Assembly (NCBI GenBank): GCA_029246705.1
Contig: JAQWMQ010000011.1
Coordinates: forward strand, 62,001-126,000
DNA: 64,000 nucleotides
From: Phycisphaerales bacterium
GTDB taxonomy: Bacteria > Planctomycetota > Phycisphaerae > Phycisphaerales > SM1A02
Direction: 5' to 3'
Positions 6,740-14,332 of the stretch are shown piece after piece (the stretch's first letter is position 1; every line of letters begins with the position of its first letter). A model generated the notes under the pieces. It made no database searches, was not told the origin of the DNA, and saw nothing but the letters and a program-made list of their open reading frames with translations. The position numbers and the translations under genes were made by a program.

Positions 6740-9334
6740 TCAACGAACGACCTCGGCGTAGCCGCCGATGTCCGCGCCACTGGGAAGGCCGATGTCCTCT
6801 CCGGTCAGGAAGTTGGAGAACGAACCGCTTGTGTTCGATCCGGTTGATGACGGATTGAAGTCGAGCAGGTCCTCGTCCGCGCCGGTCGCACCCGACACCG
6901 AATAGTTCCCGACCGTGGACATCGTCACCAGCCCCGAAGGGTGCAGGTGGAACGCGTCGACATCCTCGTCCCTGGTGCCAAGCCCGACATCCCCGTTGTC
7001 CAGATACAGCTCGAAGCTCCCGCTGGTGTCGGAACCGAACGCCGTTGCGTTGAAGATCATGAGATCCTCGTCCCTGATCCCCGAGAGTCCCGCGACATTG
7101 GCTGATCCGGTGGTGGACACGACGAGTCGTCCATCGGCAAGAATCGACATGCCGTCGATGTCCTCGCCGTTGGTCGTCAGTTCGACGTCGCTGCCGTCGA
7201 GAAGCATCTGGAATGAACCGGACGTGGTCGTGCCCGTCGAGGTGGGTGTGAAGATGAGGATGTCCGAGTCGTCGTAGGAGATGCCATCGACGCTGCTCCC
7301 ATTGTTCTTGGACAGCAGGATTCGTCCATCATCGAGGATGCAGAAACCGTCAAGTGCACCGGTGGTGAAGCCGACGTCGCTGCCATCGAAGTACATCGCC
7401 CATTCACCCGTGTCCTGGTCGTAGGAGACGATGTCGTCGTTTCGAACCGTTCCGAGGCCGCTGATCGAGGTGTTGCTTCGGAAACTGAACATCAGCAGGT
7501 TGGATCCTCCACCGGTGTCGCCACAACTGATGTCGGCGCAGTCGGTGTCGTCACCCTGGTAGGTGCCTCCAAGGGCGCTGCAGTCGGCTTCGGTCTCACT
7601 GGAGCAGCTGGTGCCGAGGCAGCAGGCCCCGGTCGGATCGGGATCGCAGTCGGCATCGAGGCAACTGCTGTCATCGCCGTAGTAGGTTCCACCCAGTGCC
7701 GAGCAGTCGGCGCTGGTCTCGATCTGGCAGCTCGTTCCGACGCAACAGGCACCGGTCGGGTCGACGGGGCCGCCACCGGCCGCGGCGACCGCAGCCTCGA
7801 CATTGATGCGTCCCGATCCGAGGCGTCCGGAGTAGCCGGGGTTGCTCGAGCTGATGTCATCCGCGCTGTCGCGAACCGCTGCCCAGACCTGTGCTGCCGA
7901 CAGTGCACTGTTCTGTGACCACACCATGGCCGCCGTCGCGGCGACCATCGGGGTGGACATCGAGGTTCCGCTGAGGTTGGCGGAGTAGTCCGCGCCGGGA
8001 TTCGGGTGGTAGTGGTAGGTACTGAGGATGTCGACGCCCGGTGCGGAGATGTCGACCCATGTTCCGTACGTTGAGAACGAAGCCTTCTGGTCGTTCTGGT
8101 CGGTTGCCGCCACGTTGATGATGTCGCTTCGACCGCCCATGTAGTCGGCTGACTGCGAACCGTCGTTGCCTGCGGCCTTGAAAACCAGTCCACCGGAAGC
8201 GATGAAGTAGTCGAGAGCCCCGCCAAGACCGCCGCTGTTGGACGATCCCCAGGAGCAACTGGCGATGCGTGCTCCGTTGTTGGCCGCGTAGTAGAGGGCC
8301 TGGGCTGCGTAGTCCATTGAAACGAAGCCGTATTCCTGGTTCTGGTAGACCGCTGAATGTCCGATCTTCAGGCACATGAGACGGACGCCGTTTCCGCTGC
8401 TTCCGAATGAGCCATCGCCTCGACCGCCGGCGACACTGGCGACGCCGTAGCCGTTGTTGTTCATCGCGCCGACGATGCCGGCACAGTGGGTGCCGTGTCC
8501 GTTGAAATCGCGTGGGTCGTTGTCGGCTCCGTTGCAGTCCTCGCCGCTGTAGCAGGTGTAGATCGGAGAGGAGACGAAGTCCCAGCCGACGTGGTCATCC
8601 ACGTACCCGTTGCCGTCATCATCGATCCCCGGGCTTCCCGAAGCTTCGGCCTGGTTTCGCCAGATGTTCCCGGCAGCGTTCTGGACACTGCTTGCGGTGG
8701 AACCGCCGAGATCACCGTGGTAGTAGCGAACGCCGGTGTCGAGGATCGCCACGATGACGGAATCACTGCCGGTCTGGGTTTCCCAGGTCTCCGGCATGTC
8801 CACGTCCGAATCGTTGTTCTGGTCGAGGTGCCACTGGCTCGGGAAGTTCGGGTCGTTCACGGATGCGTGGAGTGGATGCAGGCCGATGGTCTGGGCATCC
8901 AGTACCAGGGGGTTCGCCTTGTAGATCCTCGCCAGTTCGTCTGGAGTGGAACGAGTCGGGTCGAACGAGACGATGTACCAGCCCGAGAGATCCGGTCGAC
9001 CGGTTCGTTCCGCCATCTCCCGGGTCGCATCGGCAAACTGCTTCTGCAGTGAGTCGACACCGTTGACCAGGCCGACTGCATCCAGCGGGTCCAGTCCGGT
9101 GATGCCTCGGTTCTCTCGTCCGAGGGCTTCGATGTTGCTCGCCGCATGACGTGCGAAATGGACGACGATGCGGTCCTTCACCACCGCGCTTTTCAGTGGG
9201 GCGATGCCCAGATTGGTCGAGACGACTGCGGGAGCCATCAACGACTTCGGAGTTTCGCTCCTGATGTCCTGTTCGGCTCCGACGATGGTTGTCGCCATCA
9301 AGGTGGAAAGGGTGATCAAGCTTGCTGCAATCAT
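6740..9334 (-). CDS. Exported subtilisin-family (S8) serine protease with Cys-rich and beta-repeat C-terminus
   Basis: An 864-residue secreted protease. I start at 9334, where a signal peptide (MIAASLITLSTLMATTIVGA) begins just after GGGGGACC; upstream in-frame codons encode no export signal. Residues 45-150 form a prodomain-like region. The S8 catalytic domain has Asp199 (AILDTGV), His280 (NGHGTHCAG), oxyanion Asn390 (KAAGN) and Ser458 (LSGTSMSTP). Next come two copies of a ~37-residue Cys-rich unit (PTGACC...DCSALGGTY, about 525-605), seen in other Phycisphaerae exoproteins. About 250 residues of three or four degenerate repeats (DDS/DED-LxxF...SGSF...L...DVxL) follow, likely a beta-propeller-like adhesion region. 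It probably degrades extracellular protein. Its transcript begins at the divergent promoter near 9560 and carries a large palindrome in its leader. Confidence 0.92.
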   Translation of the reverse strand: MIAASLITLSTLMATTIVGAEQDIRSETPKSLMAPAVVSTNLGIAPLKSAVVKDRIVVHFARHAASNIEALGRENRGITGLDPLDAVGLVNGVDSLQKQFADATREMAERTGRPDLSGWYIVSFDPTRSTPDELARIYKANPLVLDAQTIGLHPLHASVNDPNFPSQWHLDQNNDSDVDMPETWETQTGSDSVIVAILDTGVRYYHGDLGGSTASSVQNAAGNIWRNQAEASGSPGIDDDGNGYVDDHVGWDFVSSPIYTCYSGEDCNGADNDPRDFNGHGTHCAGIVGAMNNNGYGVASVAGGRGDGSFGSSGNGVRLMCLKIGHSAVYQNQEYGFVSMDYAAQALYYAANNGARIASCSWGSSNSGGLGGALDYFIASGGLVFKAAGNDGSQSADYMGGRSDIINVAATDQNDQKASFSTYGTWVDISAPGVDILSTYHYHPNPGADYSANLSGTSMSTPMVAATAAMVWSQNSALSAAQVWAAVRDSADDISSSNPGYSGRLGSGRINVEAAVAAAGGGPVDPTGACCVGTSCQIETSADCSALGGTYYGDDSSCLDADCDPDPTGACCLGTSCSSETEADCSALGGTYQGDDTDCADISCGDTGGGSNLLMFSFRSNTSISGLGTVRNDDIVSYDQDTGEWAMYFDGSDVGFTTGALDGFCILDDGRILLSKNNGSSVDGISYDDSDILIFTPTSTGTTTSGSFQMLLDGSDVELTTNGEDIDGMSILADGRLVVSTTGSANVAGLSGIRDEDLMIFNATAFGSDTSGSFELYLDNGDVGLGTRDEDVDAFHLHPSGLVTMSTVGNYSVSGATGADEDLLDFNPSSTGSNTSGSFSNFLTGEDIGLPSGADIGGYAEVVR

Positions 9335-9482
9335 GTGTGGTCCCCCGGAATGTGGTGAATGAAAATCGCTGCCCCAAGCACCCGCGAAATCATTCGCGAG
9401 GAGGCAGTTCGCTCGCACGCTCGTGCGCTTGGGCTGATCTGGTTGGATGTTCTTCAGGCCCATGGGCCACCCGGAATCATCG

Positions 9483-9527
9483 GCGTTTGGCAATGAGTCC
9501 CCCCCGGGGGGCCTCATTGCCAAACGC
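9483..9527. repeat. 45-base near-perfect palindrome in the subtilase leader
   Basis: Arms GCGTTTGGCAATGAG and CTCATTGCCAAACGC are perfect 15-base inverted repeats, and the centre is a run of seven C followed by six G that can pair almost to the tip. In the minus-strand transcript it sits between the promoter and the subtilase start, so it would form a very stable RNA hairpin or a DNA cruciform/operator. Confidence 0.8.
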
Positions 9528-9557
9528 ACAGGTCTTCAAAGCTCATCGATCGTTTAC

Positions 9558-9585
9558 ATTCTAGGGTGGCGCACGTGTGTGTCAA
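9558..9585 (-). promoter_or_regulatory. Sigma-70-type promoter for the subtilase
   Basis: On the minus strand TTGACA (9585-9580) is followed after 16 bases by TAGAAT (9563-9558). Transcription would begin near 9550, leaving a leader of about 215 bases that includes the palindrome. Confidence 0.65.
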
Positions 9586-9588
9586 CAT

Positions 9589-9617
9589 TTGAAACACTGC
9601 TTTCATTCAAATATGGA
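9589..9617 (+). promoter_or_regulatory. Sigma-70-type promoter for the 3-hydroxyacyl-CoA dehydrogenase
   Basis: TTGAAA (9589-9594) is followed after 17 bases by TATGGA (9612-9617), pointing at the dehydrogenase that starts at 9766. It lies back to back with the subtilase promoter, only a few bases from its -35 box, so one regulator could affect both. Confidence 0.55.
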
Positions 9618-9765
9618 TGCCCCTACGCACCGTTCGCACAAGGATGGATCCCTTCGCGTCCGCACCGCTCCAGTGCGGGCATCTTTTTCCTGTTTGTGGG
9701 TGTGGCCTCGGCTAGGATGCGCCTCCTTTTCATACCGCAGGTCTCACAGGAGCTGATTCAAGATC

Positions 9766-10629
9766 ATGACCGACATCCACACAATCTCAGTGATCGGTGC
9801 TGGGACCATGGGCTCTGGCATCGCCCTGACCGCAGCGATGAAGGGGATCCAGGTCAGGCAGAATGACATCGCCGAGGCGCAGCTGGACCGAGCCCGTGCC
9901 TATCACGCGAAGACCCTTGCGCGATCCGTCGCCAAGGAGCGACTGACTCAGGACCAGGCCGACGAGGTTGCTGCTCGCATCCAGTACCACACCGGGCTCT
10001 CAGAGTGTGCCAGCGCCCAGTGGGTCATCGAAGCCGCCACCGAGAATCTCAAGCTCAAGAAGGAGATCTTCAGCGCCCTCGACGAGGCCTGTGGTGACGA
10101 GGTCATCCTTGCGACGAACACCTCGTCGATCTCGATCACCGACATCGGCGCAACCGTCGGTCCCGCGGCCTCGCGGGTGATCGGCATGCATTTCTTCAAC
10201 CCGGTTCCGGTCATGAAGCTGGTCGAGGTCATCGAAGGCATCGCAACCAGCGAAGAGACCACCCGAAGAACCTTCGAACTGGCCGAACGCATGGGGAAGA
10301 CCCCGATCAAGGCCAATGATCGGGCGGGTTTCGTCTCCAACCGAGTCCTGATGCCCATGATCAACGAGGCTTTCCACGCCTGGATGGAAGGCGTTGCCGA
10401 GCCCGAAGCGATCGATGACATCATGAAGCTCGGATGCGCGTTCCCCATGGGCCCGCTGCGCCTGGCTGATTACATCGGCCTGGACGTCTGTCACCACATC
10501 ATGATGGTGTTGTACGAGGAGCTGGGCGATCAGAAGTACTTCCCATGCCCGAAGCTTCGCCAGCTGGTCCTGGCCGGTCGGCTGGGCGACAAGTCCGGTA
10601 TGGGTGTCTTTGACCACTCCGGTACTTGA
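9766..10629 (+). CDS. 3-hydroxyacyl-CoA (3-hydroxybutyryl-CoA) dehydrogenase
   Basis: A 287-residue NAD(P)-dependent enzyme that interconverts 3-hydroxyacyl-CoA and 3-ketoacyl-CoA. The Rossmann motif GAGTMGSGIA is at residues 11-20. The catalytic histidine lies in GMHFFNPVPVMKLVEV and the helical dimerisation domain contains the DRAGFVSNRVLMPMINEA signature. The length matches single-function short-chain hydroxybutyryl-CoA dehydrogenases, not the fused fatty-acid oxidation protein. CAGGAG precedes the start. An acyl-CoA mutase gene follows 80 bases downstream, and a thiolase that could take its product is encoded at 58 kb, so it probably works in butyryl-type acyl-CoA metabolism. Confidence 0.9.
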   Translation: MTDIHTISVIGAGTMGSGIALTAAMKGIQVRQNDIAEAQLDRARAYHAKTLARSVAKERLTQDQADEVAARIQYHTGLSECASAQWVIEAATENLKLKKEIFSALDEACGDEVILATNTSSISITDIGATVGPAASRVIGMHFFNPVPVMKLVEVIEGIATSEETTRRTFELAERMGKTPIKANDRAGFVSNRVLMPMINEAFHAWMEGVAEPEAIDDIMKLGCAFPMGPLRLADYIGLDVCHHIMMVLYEELGDQKYFPCPKLRQLVLAGRLGDKSGMGVFDHSGT

Positions 10630-10709
10630 GTCTGGTGATCGACCCCCTCGGGGCACTACCATGTCTCTTGATGACGACTGCCTCCTGGGCAAGACTAAGG
10701 TGAATACAC

Positions 10710-12383
10710 ATGAGTACGACTGACGGCAAGAAGACGACCAGCTCCCCCGAGGAATCCCGGGTGGATCCGGAAGCGGTGACCATCTCCGGGTATGAGATCG
10801 GCAAGCTGTACGGTCCCGACACCGTATCCACCACGGCCGCCGGCGACCCGGAAAGTCCGGACGAGCGCATCGGCGTTCCGGGTGCGTACCCCTTCACCCG
10901 TGGCATCCACGAGGAGATGTATCGAAAACGACTCTGGACGATGCGTCAGTTTGCGGGCTTCGGTTCCGCCGACGACACGAATGCCCGGTTCAAGTATCTC
11001 CTCGAGAACGCCAAGGGCACCAAGGCCAACACCGGGCTCTCCACCGCCTTCGACCTCCCGACCCTGATGGGCCGCGATTCCGACGATGTCCTTTCCGCGG
11101 GTGAAGTCGGTCGGTGTGGCGTTGCGATCGACACCATCGACGACATGCATCGACTCTATGCGGACATTCCCATCGACAAGGTCACCGTCAGCCAGACCAT
11201 CAACGGCCCGGCGTGCGTGATCTGGGCGATGTACATCGCGATGGCGAAAGAGCGGGGGATGCAGGCCTCGGACCTGGGCGGAACCCTGCAGAACGACATC
11301 CTCAAGGAATTCCACAGCCAGAACGAGTTCATCTATCCGCCCGAGGCATCCGTGAAACTGGTGGTCGACACCATCGAGTACGCGATGCTGAACTGCCCGA
11401 AGTGGAACTCCATCTCCATCTCCGGATACCACATCCGGGAGGCCGGCTCCAACGCGGTGCAGGAACTCGCCTTCACCCTTCGCGACGGCATGGAATACGT
11501 CGAGGCTGCGATCGAACGCGGCCTGGATGTCGATGACTTCGCGCCTCGTCTGTCCTTCTTCTTCAACTCCCACAACGAGTTCTTCGAGGAGATCTGCAAG
11601 CTGCGGGCTGCCCGCAGGATCTGGGCCGAGGCGATGCGGGATCGATTTGGTGCGAAGAACGAACGCTCCTGGTGGATGCGAACCCATGTCCAGACCGCCG
11701 GCTGCTCCCTGACCGAGCAGCAACCGCTCAACAACATCGTTCGTGTCGCCTACCAGGCGATGGCGGGGATTCTTGGTGGTGCTCAGAGCCTGCATACCGA
11801 TTCGATGGACGAGACCCTCGGTCTCCCGACCGAAACCGCGGTGCGGGTCGCCTTGCGAACCCAGCAGATTCTGGCGCATGAGACCGGAGTTCACCGTACG
11901 GTCGATCCGCTGGGCGGGTCCTGGTACGTGGAGGCGCTGACCGATCAGATGCTCGCCGATGCCAACGGCCTCATCGCCGAGATCGACGACATGGGCGGCG
12001 TGGTCGAGGGCATTCACAAGGGGTACTTCAGGCGTTCAATCGCTGAAGCCTCCTACCGCTTCGGACAGGAGATGGAAGCCGGTGACCGGATCATCGTCGG
12101 GGTGAATGCCTACGAGGACGGCAACGAGGACCATGCCGTCGAGATCCTGCAGATCCCGCACCAGGTCGAGGTCGATCAGTGCGACCTGCTCGAGGCCTTC
12201 AGGCGTGACCGGGATGATGATCTCGTCGCCAGTTCCCTTGACGGCATTCGGTCTGCAGCGCGCGCCGGTCAGAACGTCATGGATTCCCTCGTCCAGGCTT
12301 CGCTCGACAAGTGCACGCTTGGCGAAATGGTGCAGGCGATGGCTGATGTGTACGGCCGGTACACCGGGGGACCCGAGTGGTAG
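10710..12383 (+). CDS. B12-dependent acyl-CoA mutase large subunit (isobutyryl-CoA-mutase type; usually annotated methylmalonyl-CoA mutase)
   Basis: A 557-residue substrate-binding TIM-barrel subunit of the methylmalonyl-CoA mutase family. It ends after the barrel and lacks the ~130-residue cobalamin-binding domain, so it needs a separate small subunit, which is not in this window. Family signatures include TAFDLPTLMGRDSDD, SISISGYHIREAG and SLHTDSMDETLGLP. Two specificity positions differ from true methylmalonyl-CoA mutase: the Tyr of RQYAGF is Phe81 (RQFAGFG), and the Arg that binds the methylmalonyl carboxylate is Gln204 (KEFHSQNEF). Phe plus Gln is the isobutyryl-CoA mutase pattern, predicting interconversion of isobutyryl- and n-butyryl-CoA. 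The preceding 3-hydroxyacyl-CoA dehydrogenase gene supports butyryl-CoA metabolism. Substrate assignment is inference from these residues. Confidence 0.9.
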   Translation: MSTTDGKKTTSSPEESRVDPEAVTISGYEIGKLYGPDTVSTTAAGDPESPDERIGVPGAYPFTRGIHEEMYRKRLWTMRQFAGFGSADDTNARFKYLLENAKGTKANTGLSTAFDLPTLMGRDSDDVLSAGEVGRCGVAIDTIDDMHRLYADIPIDKVTVSQTINGPACVIWAMYIAMAKERGMQASDLGGTLQNDILKEFHSQNEFIYPPEASVKLVVDTIEYAMLNCPKWNSISISGYHIREAGSNAVQELAFTLRDGMEYVEAAIERGLDVDDFAPRLSFFFNSHNEFFEEICKLRAARRIWAEAMRDRFGAKNERSWWMRTHVQTAGCSLTEQQPLNNIVRVAYQAMAGILGGAQSLHTDSMDETLGLPTETAVRVALRTQQILAHETGVHRTVDPLGGSWYVEALTDQMLADANGLIAEIDDMGGVVEGIHKGYFRRSIAEASYRFGQEMEAGDRIIVGVNAYEDGNEDHAVEILQIPHQVEVDQCDLLEAFRRDRDDDLVASSLDGIRSAARAGQNVMDSLVQASLDKCTLGEMVQAMADVYGRYTGGPEW

Positions 12384-12467
12384 CCGACGGGGCGATCCGA
12401 CCTCCACGGCACTACTGCGCTGTTCCCATTCCGGCCAGCTAAGACAATTTCGTACATGGATTTAGTG

Positions 12468-12497
12468 CGACCCCTTCCGTTTCTGGTCGGGGTTTTT
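12468..12497 (+). terminator. Terminator-like hairpin after the acyl-CoA mutase gene
   Basis: ACCCC (12470-12474) pairs with GGGGT (12489-12493) and is followed by a run of T. An alternative CGACC/GGTCG pairing overlaps it. The stem is short, so termination is only plausible. Confidence 0.4.
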
Positions 12498-12571
12498 CAC
12501 GGAGGGTGATCGTTTCCACTTGAACGGGCTCAGCTCATTTCATGGGGGAATGTTGATTCGACTTTTGAAAA

Positions 12572-12616
12572 TCAGGACATTCAATCATTGACAAATTTTT
12601 GAATCCTGACTTATCC
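12572..12616 (+). promoter_or_regulatory. Promoter with an inverted repeat embracing the -35 box
   Basis: TTGACA (12588-12593), a 17-base spacer and TTATCC (12611-12616) form a sigma-70-like promoter for the surface protein genes. TCAGGACATTCAA (12572-12584) and TTGAATCCTGA (12599-12609) are inverted repeats, one extra C apart from perfect, lying on both sides of the -35 box. That placement suits a repressor operator. Confidence 0.6.
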
Positions 12617-12895
12617 TCCGGCCGGCCCATGGCGCTCTTCGGGAACCAGGACTCCCAACTCCCCCGAAAAGTCTGGGCCGAACATCAACGACGTAAAAGG
12701 AACCATGCCTCAGGCAAGTTTCGCGTGTTCTGCACGCGTTTCGACTCTGAGTTCACTGGCTGTTTTTTAAGTTGGTCCTTCCATCTTGGACAGGATGACA
12801 ACTCGTGCAAGGGGAAAGATCTGGCTCAATACAGGGGCAGACAGTTCTTCTCGTCGAGAAGGACGATATTCCACAAAGGAAGAAGAGAGAAATTG

Positions 12896-13489
12896 ATGAA
12901 AACGCACTTCAAGAACTCCATTGCAACCGTCTTGTCGGTGTGCTTCGTCGCCGTCGGCACCACTCAGCTTTCAGCTGACGTCGTCTGGGATGAAGACATC
13001 GATGGGTCGCTTTCGACGGACCGGTTCAACACGACCAATTTCGGCACGCTGGCTGTTGGTTCGAACAACATGGTCGCCGACACCCAGTCCGGCATCAGCA
13101 AGTTCTTCACCTTCACGATTGCTGAAGGCGAAGAACTCTCCGCCATCATTCTGGACGAATGAGTCTCCGAGGACGACCTCGGTTTCCTCAGCATCGTCAC
13201 CGGCGACTACTTCAGCGTCGATCCTGCAAATCCCGATGTCACGCAGCTCCTCGGCTACGTCCATCACGGTCAGACCTACGTTGGCGAGGACATCCTTCCG
13301 CCGATGGGGCAGGGTCCCGGTTCCATCGGTTTCACCGGTGCGCTCGGACCTGGCGACTATTCCTTCTGGCTTCGTCAGGGTGGTGCTGAGCTCACGACCC
13401 AGGACCTGAACTTCGTCGTGACCCCGGCTCCTGGCGCAGTGGCGCTTCTGGGCCTGGCAGGAATCTGCGCCCGACGACGTCGCGGCTGA
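12896..13489 (+). pseudogene. Sorted surface protein interrupted by an in-frame TGA (paralogue of the next gene)
   Basis: The frame begins with a signal peptide (MKTHFKNSIATVLSVCFVAV) after GGAAGAAGAGAG. It runs 88 codons to a TGA at 13160-13162, then continues in the same frame to a stop at 13487-13489. The two halves together align along their whole length with the intact protein encoded at 13560: DVVWDEDIDGSL with DLMWDEAIDGDL, AIILD before the stop with AIILDNF, then LGFLSIVTGDYF with LGFIGVATGNVF, PDVTQLLGY, and the tail APGAVALLGLAGICARRRRG. The TGA falls where the paralogue has a Phe-Glu pair. I read it as a nonsense mutation; a sequencing error or readthrough is possible. The tail is a PEP-CTERM-like sorting signal. 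Confidence 0.8.
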
Positions 13490-13509
13490 TTTGCAAAGAC
13501 TTCCCCGAT

Positions 13510-13530
13510 AATCGCATCAACCGTGCGATT
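13510..13530 (+). other. Stem-loop between the two paralogous surface protein genes
   Basis: AATCGCA (13510-13516) pairs perfectly with TGCGATT (13524-13530) around a seven-base loop, 30 bases before the second gene. It has no T-tract, so it is more likely an mRNA-stabilising or processing hairpin than a terminator. Confidence 0.4.
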
Positions 13531-13559
13531 CAAGAATTCACCTATAGAAGAGAATGACC

Positions 13560-14171
13560 ATGAACATCATTCAAACAACACTTGCTGCGGCAGCCTGCTG
13601 CGGTTTTCTTGCGGTATCCGCATCCGCAGATCTGATGTGGGATGAGGCGATCGACGGAGATCTCTCCGGCGATTACCTCAACCCGACCCAGCTCTACACC
13701 AAGGGTGTGAACAACCACGTGATCTTCACGACCATCGGCGCTGCAGAAAATGGTGGCGATCAGGATCGTGAGTACTTCACGTTCGAAGTCGCCGAGGGCT
13801 ACCAGCTCGAGGCCATCATCCTTGACAACTTCGAGACCGATCCCGAGACCAACCTCGGCTTCATCGGTGTCGCCACGGGCAACGTCTTCCCGACCTCCCC
13901 CGAGGCACCCGACGTGACCCAGCTGCTTGGTTACTACCTCCCGGGCATGGACGATGTCGGTGATGACATCCTCCAGGCCATGGGCAACGGTGGCGGTTCC
14001 CAGGGCTTCTCCGGTGCCCTTGGTGCAGGCAGCTACACCTTCTGGGCCCAGGAGACCGGCCCGAGCACCGACAACTGGGACCTGAACTTCATCGTTACCG
14101 AAGTTCCCGCTCCCGGTGCGTTTGCGCTCCTCGGTCTGGGTGGCATCGCCGCCCGCAGGCGTCGCGGCTGA
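13560..14171 (+). CDS. Exported protein with PEP-CTERM-like sorting tail
   Basis: A 203-residue surface or envelope protein. An N-terminal signal peptide (MNIIQTTLAAAACCGFLAVSASA) precedes an acidic, beta-rich domain without Cys, rich in Asp/Gly/Thr, and the C-terminus ends in PAPGAFALLGLGGIAARRRRG. This motif, hydrophobic span and basic tail form the Phycisphaerae version of the PEP-CTERM sorting signal recognised by an exosortase-type membrane peptidase. I choose the ATG at 13560 over 13554 because the AGAAGAG purine tract is then correctly spaced. It is the intact tandem copy of the interrupted gene just upstream. The ligand or role is unknown; a strong terminator follows. Confidence 0.8.
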   Translation: MNIIQTTLAAAACCGFLAVSASADLMWDEAIDGDLSGDYLNPTQLYTKGVNNHVIFTTIGAAENGGDQDREYFTFEVAEGYQLEAIILDNFETDPETNLGFIGVATGNVFPTSPEAPDVTQLLGYYLPGMDDVGDDILQAMGNGGGSQGFSGALGAGSYTFWAQETGPSTDNWDLNFIVTEVPAPGAFALLGLGGIAARRRRG

Positions 14172-14200
14172 TCGCGTTCCCCTGCACAGTTGACGCACTC

Positions 14201-14236
14201 ACCGGTGCCGGCCCCTGGCCGGCACCGGTTCTTTTT
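14201..14236 (+). terminator. Strong rho-independent terminator
   Basis: A 13-bp perfect stem, ACCGGTGCCGGCC against GGCCGGCACCGGT, with a CCT loop, directly followed by TCTTTTT. It ends the surface protein transcript. Confidence 0.9.
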
Positions 14237-14332
14237 GGGGCCCGCTACCCTGCACCTTCAGCCCGCCATCTGGGCCCACGAGTTGCCGAGTCAGCATGGG
14301 TTCCATGAGAATGGGGGGGAGGAGCTGCTTTC

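Larger units (their letters stand above)
9335..9765. other. 431-base intergenic region between divergent subtilase and dehydrogenase genes
   Basis: It holds two back-to-back promoter candidates around 9558-9617 and a 45-base near-perfect palindrome at 9483-9527 on the subtilase side. I see no ORF with coding character and no RNA gene in it. Confidence 0.6.
12384..12895 (+). other. 512-base intergenic region and long leader of the sorted surface protein genes
   Basis: It contains a terminator-like hairpin after the mutase gene, then an AT-rich promoter/operator region at 12572-12616, then about 280 bases of leader before the next start at 12896. The leader happens to be open in frame with that gene from 12599, but its codons give a basic, His/Arg-rich peptide without coding character, so I treat it as untranslated. 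Confidence 0.5.

Noticed and set aside
12599-12895. N-terminal extension of the interrupted surface protein
   Set aside because: The frame is open, but the encoded segment is basic with scattered Cys/His and lies before a proper signal peptide and Shine-Dalgarno, so it is leader sequence.
13160-13185. Selenocysteine insertion at the in-frame TGA, with the CCGAGG/CCTCGG hairpin as SECIS
   Set aside because: The aligned residues in the paralogue are Phe-Glu rather than Cys, the hairpin lacks the features expected of a bacterial SECIS, and an exported surface protein has no obvious need for selenium.
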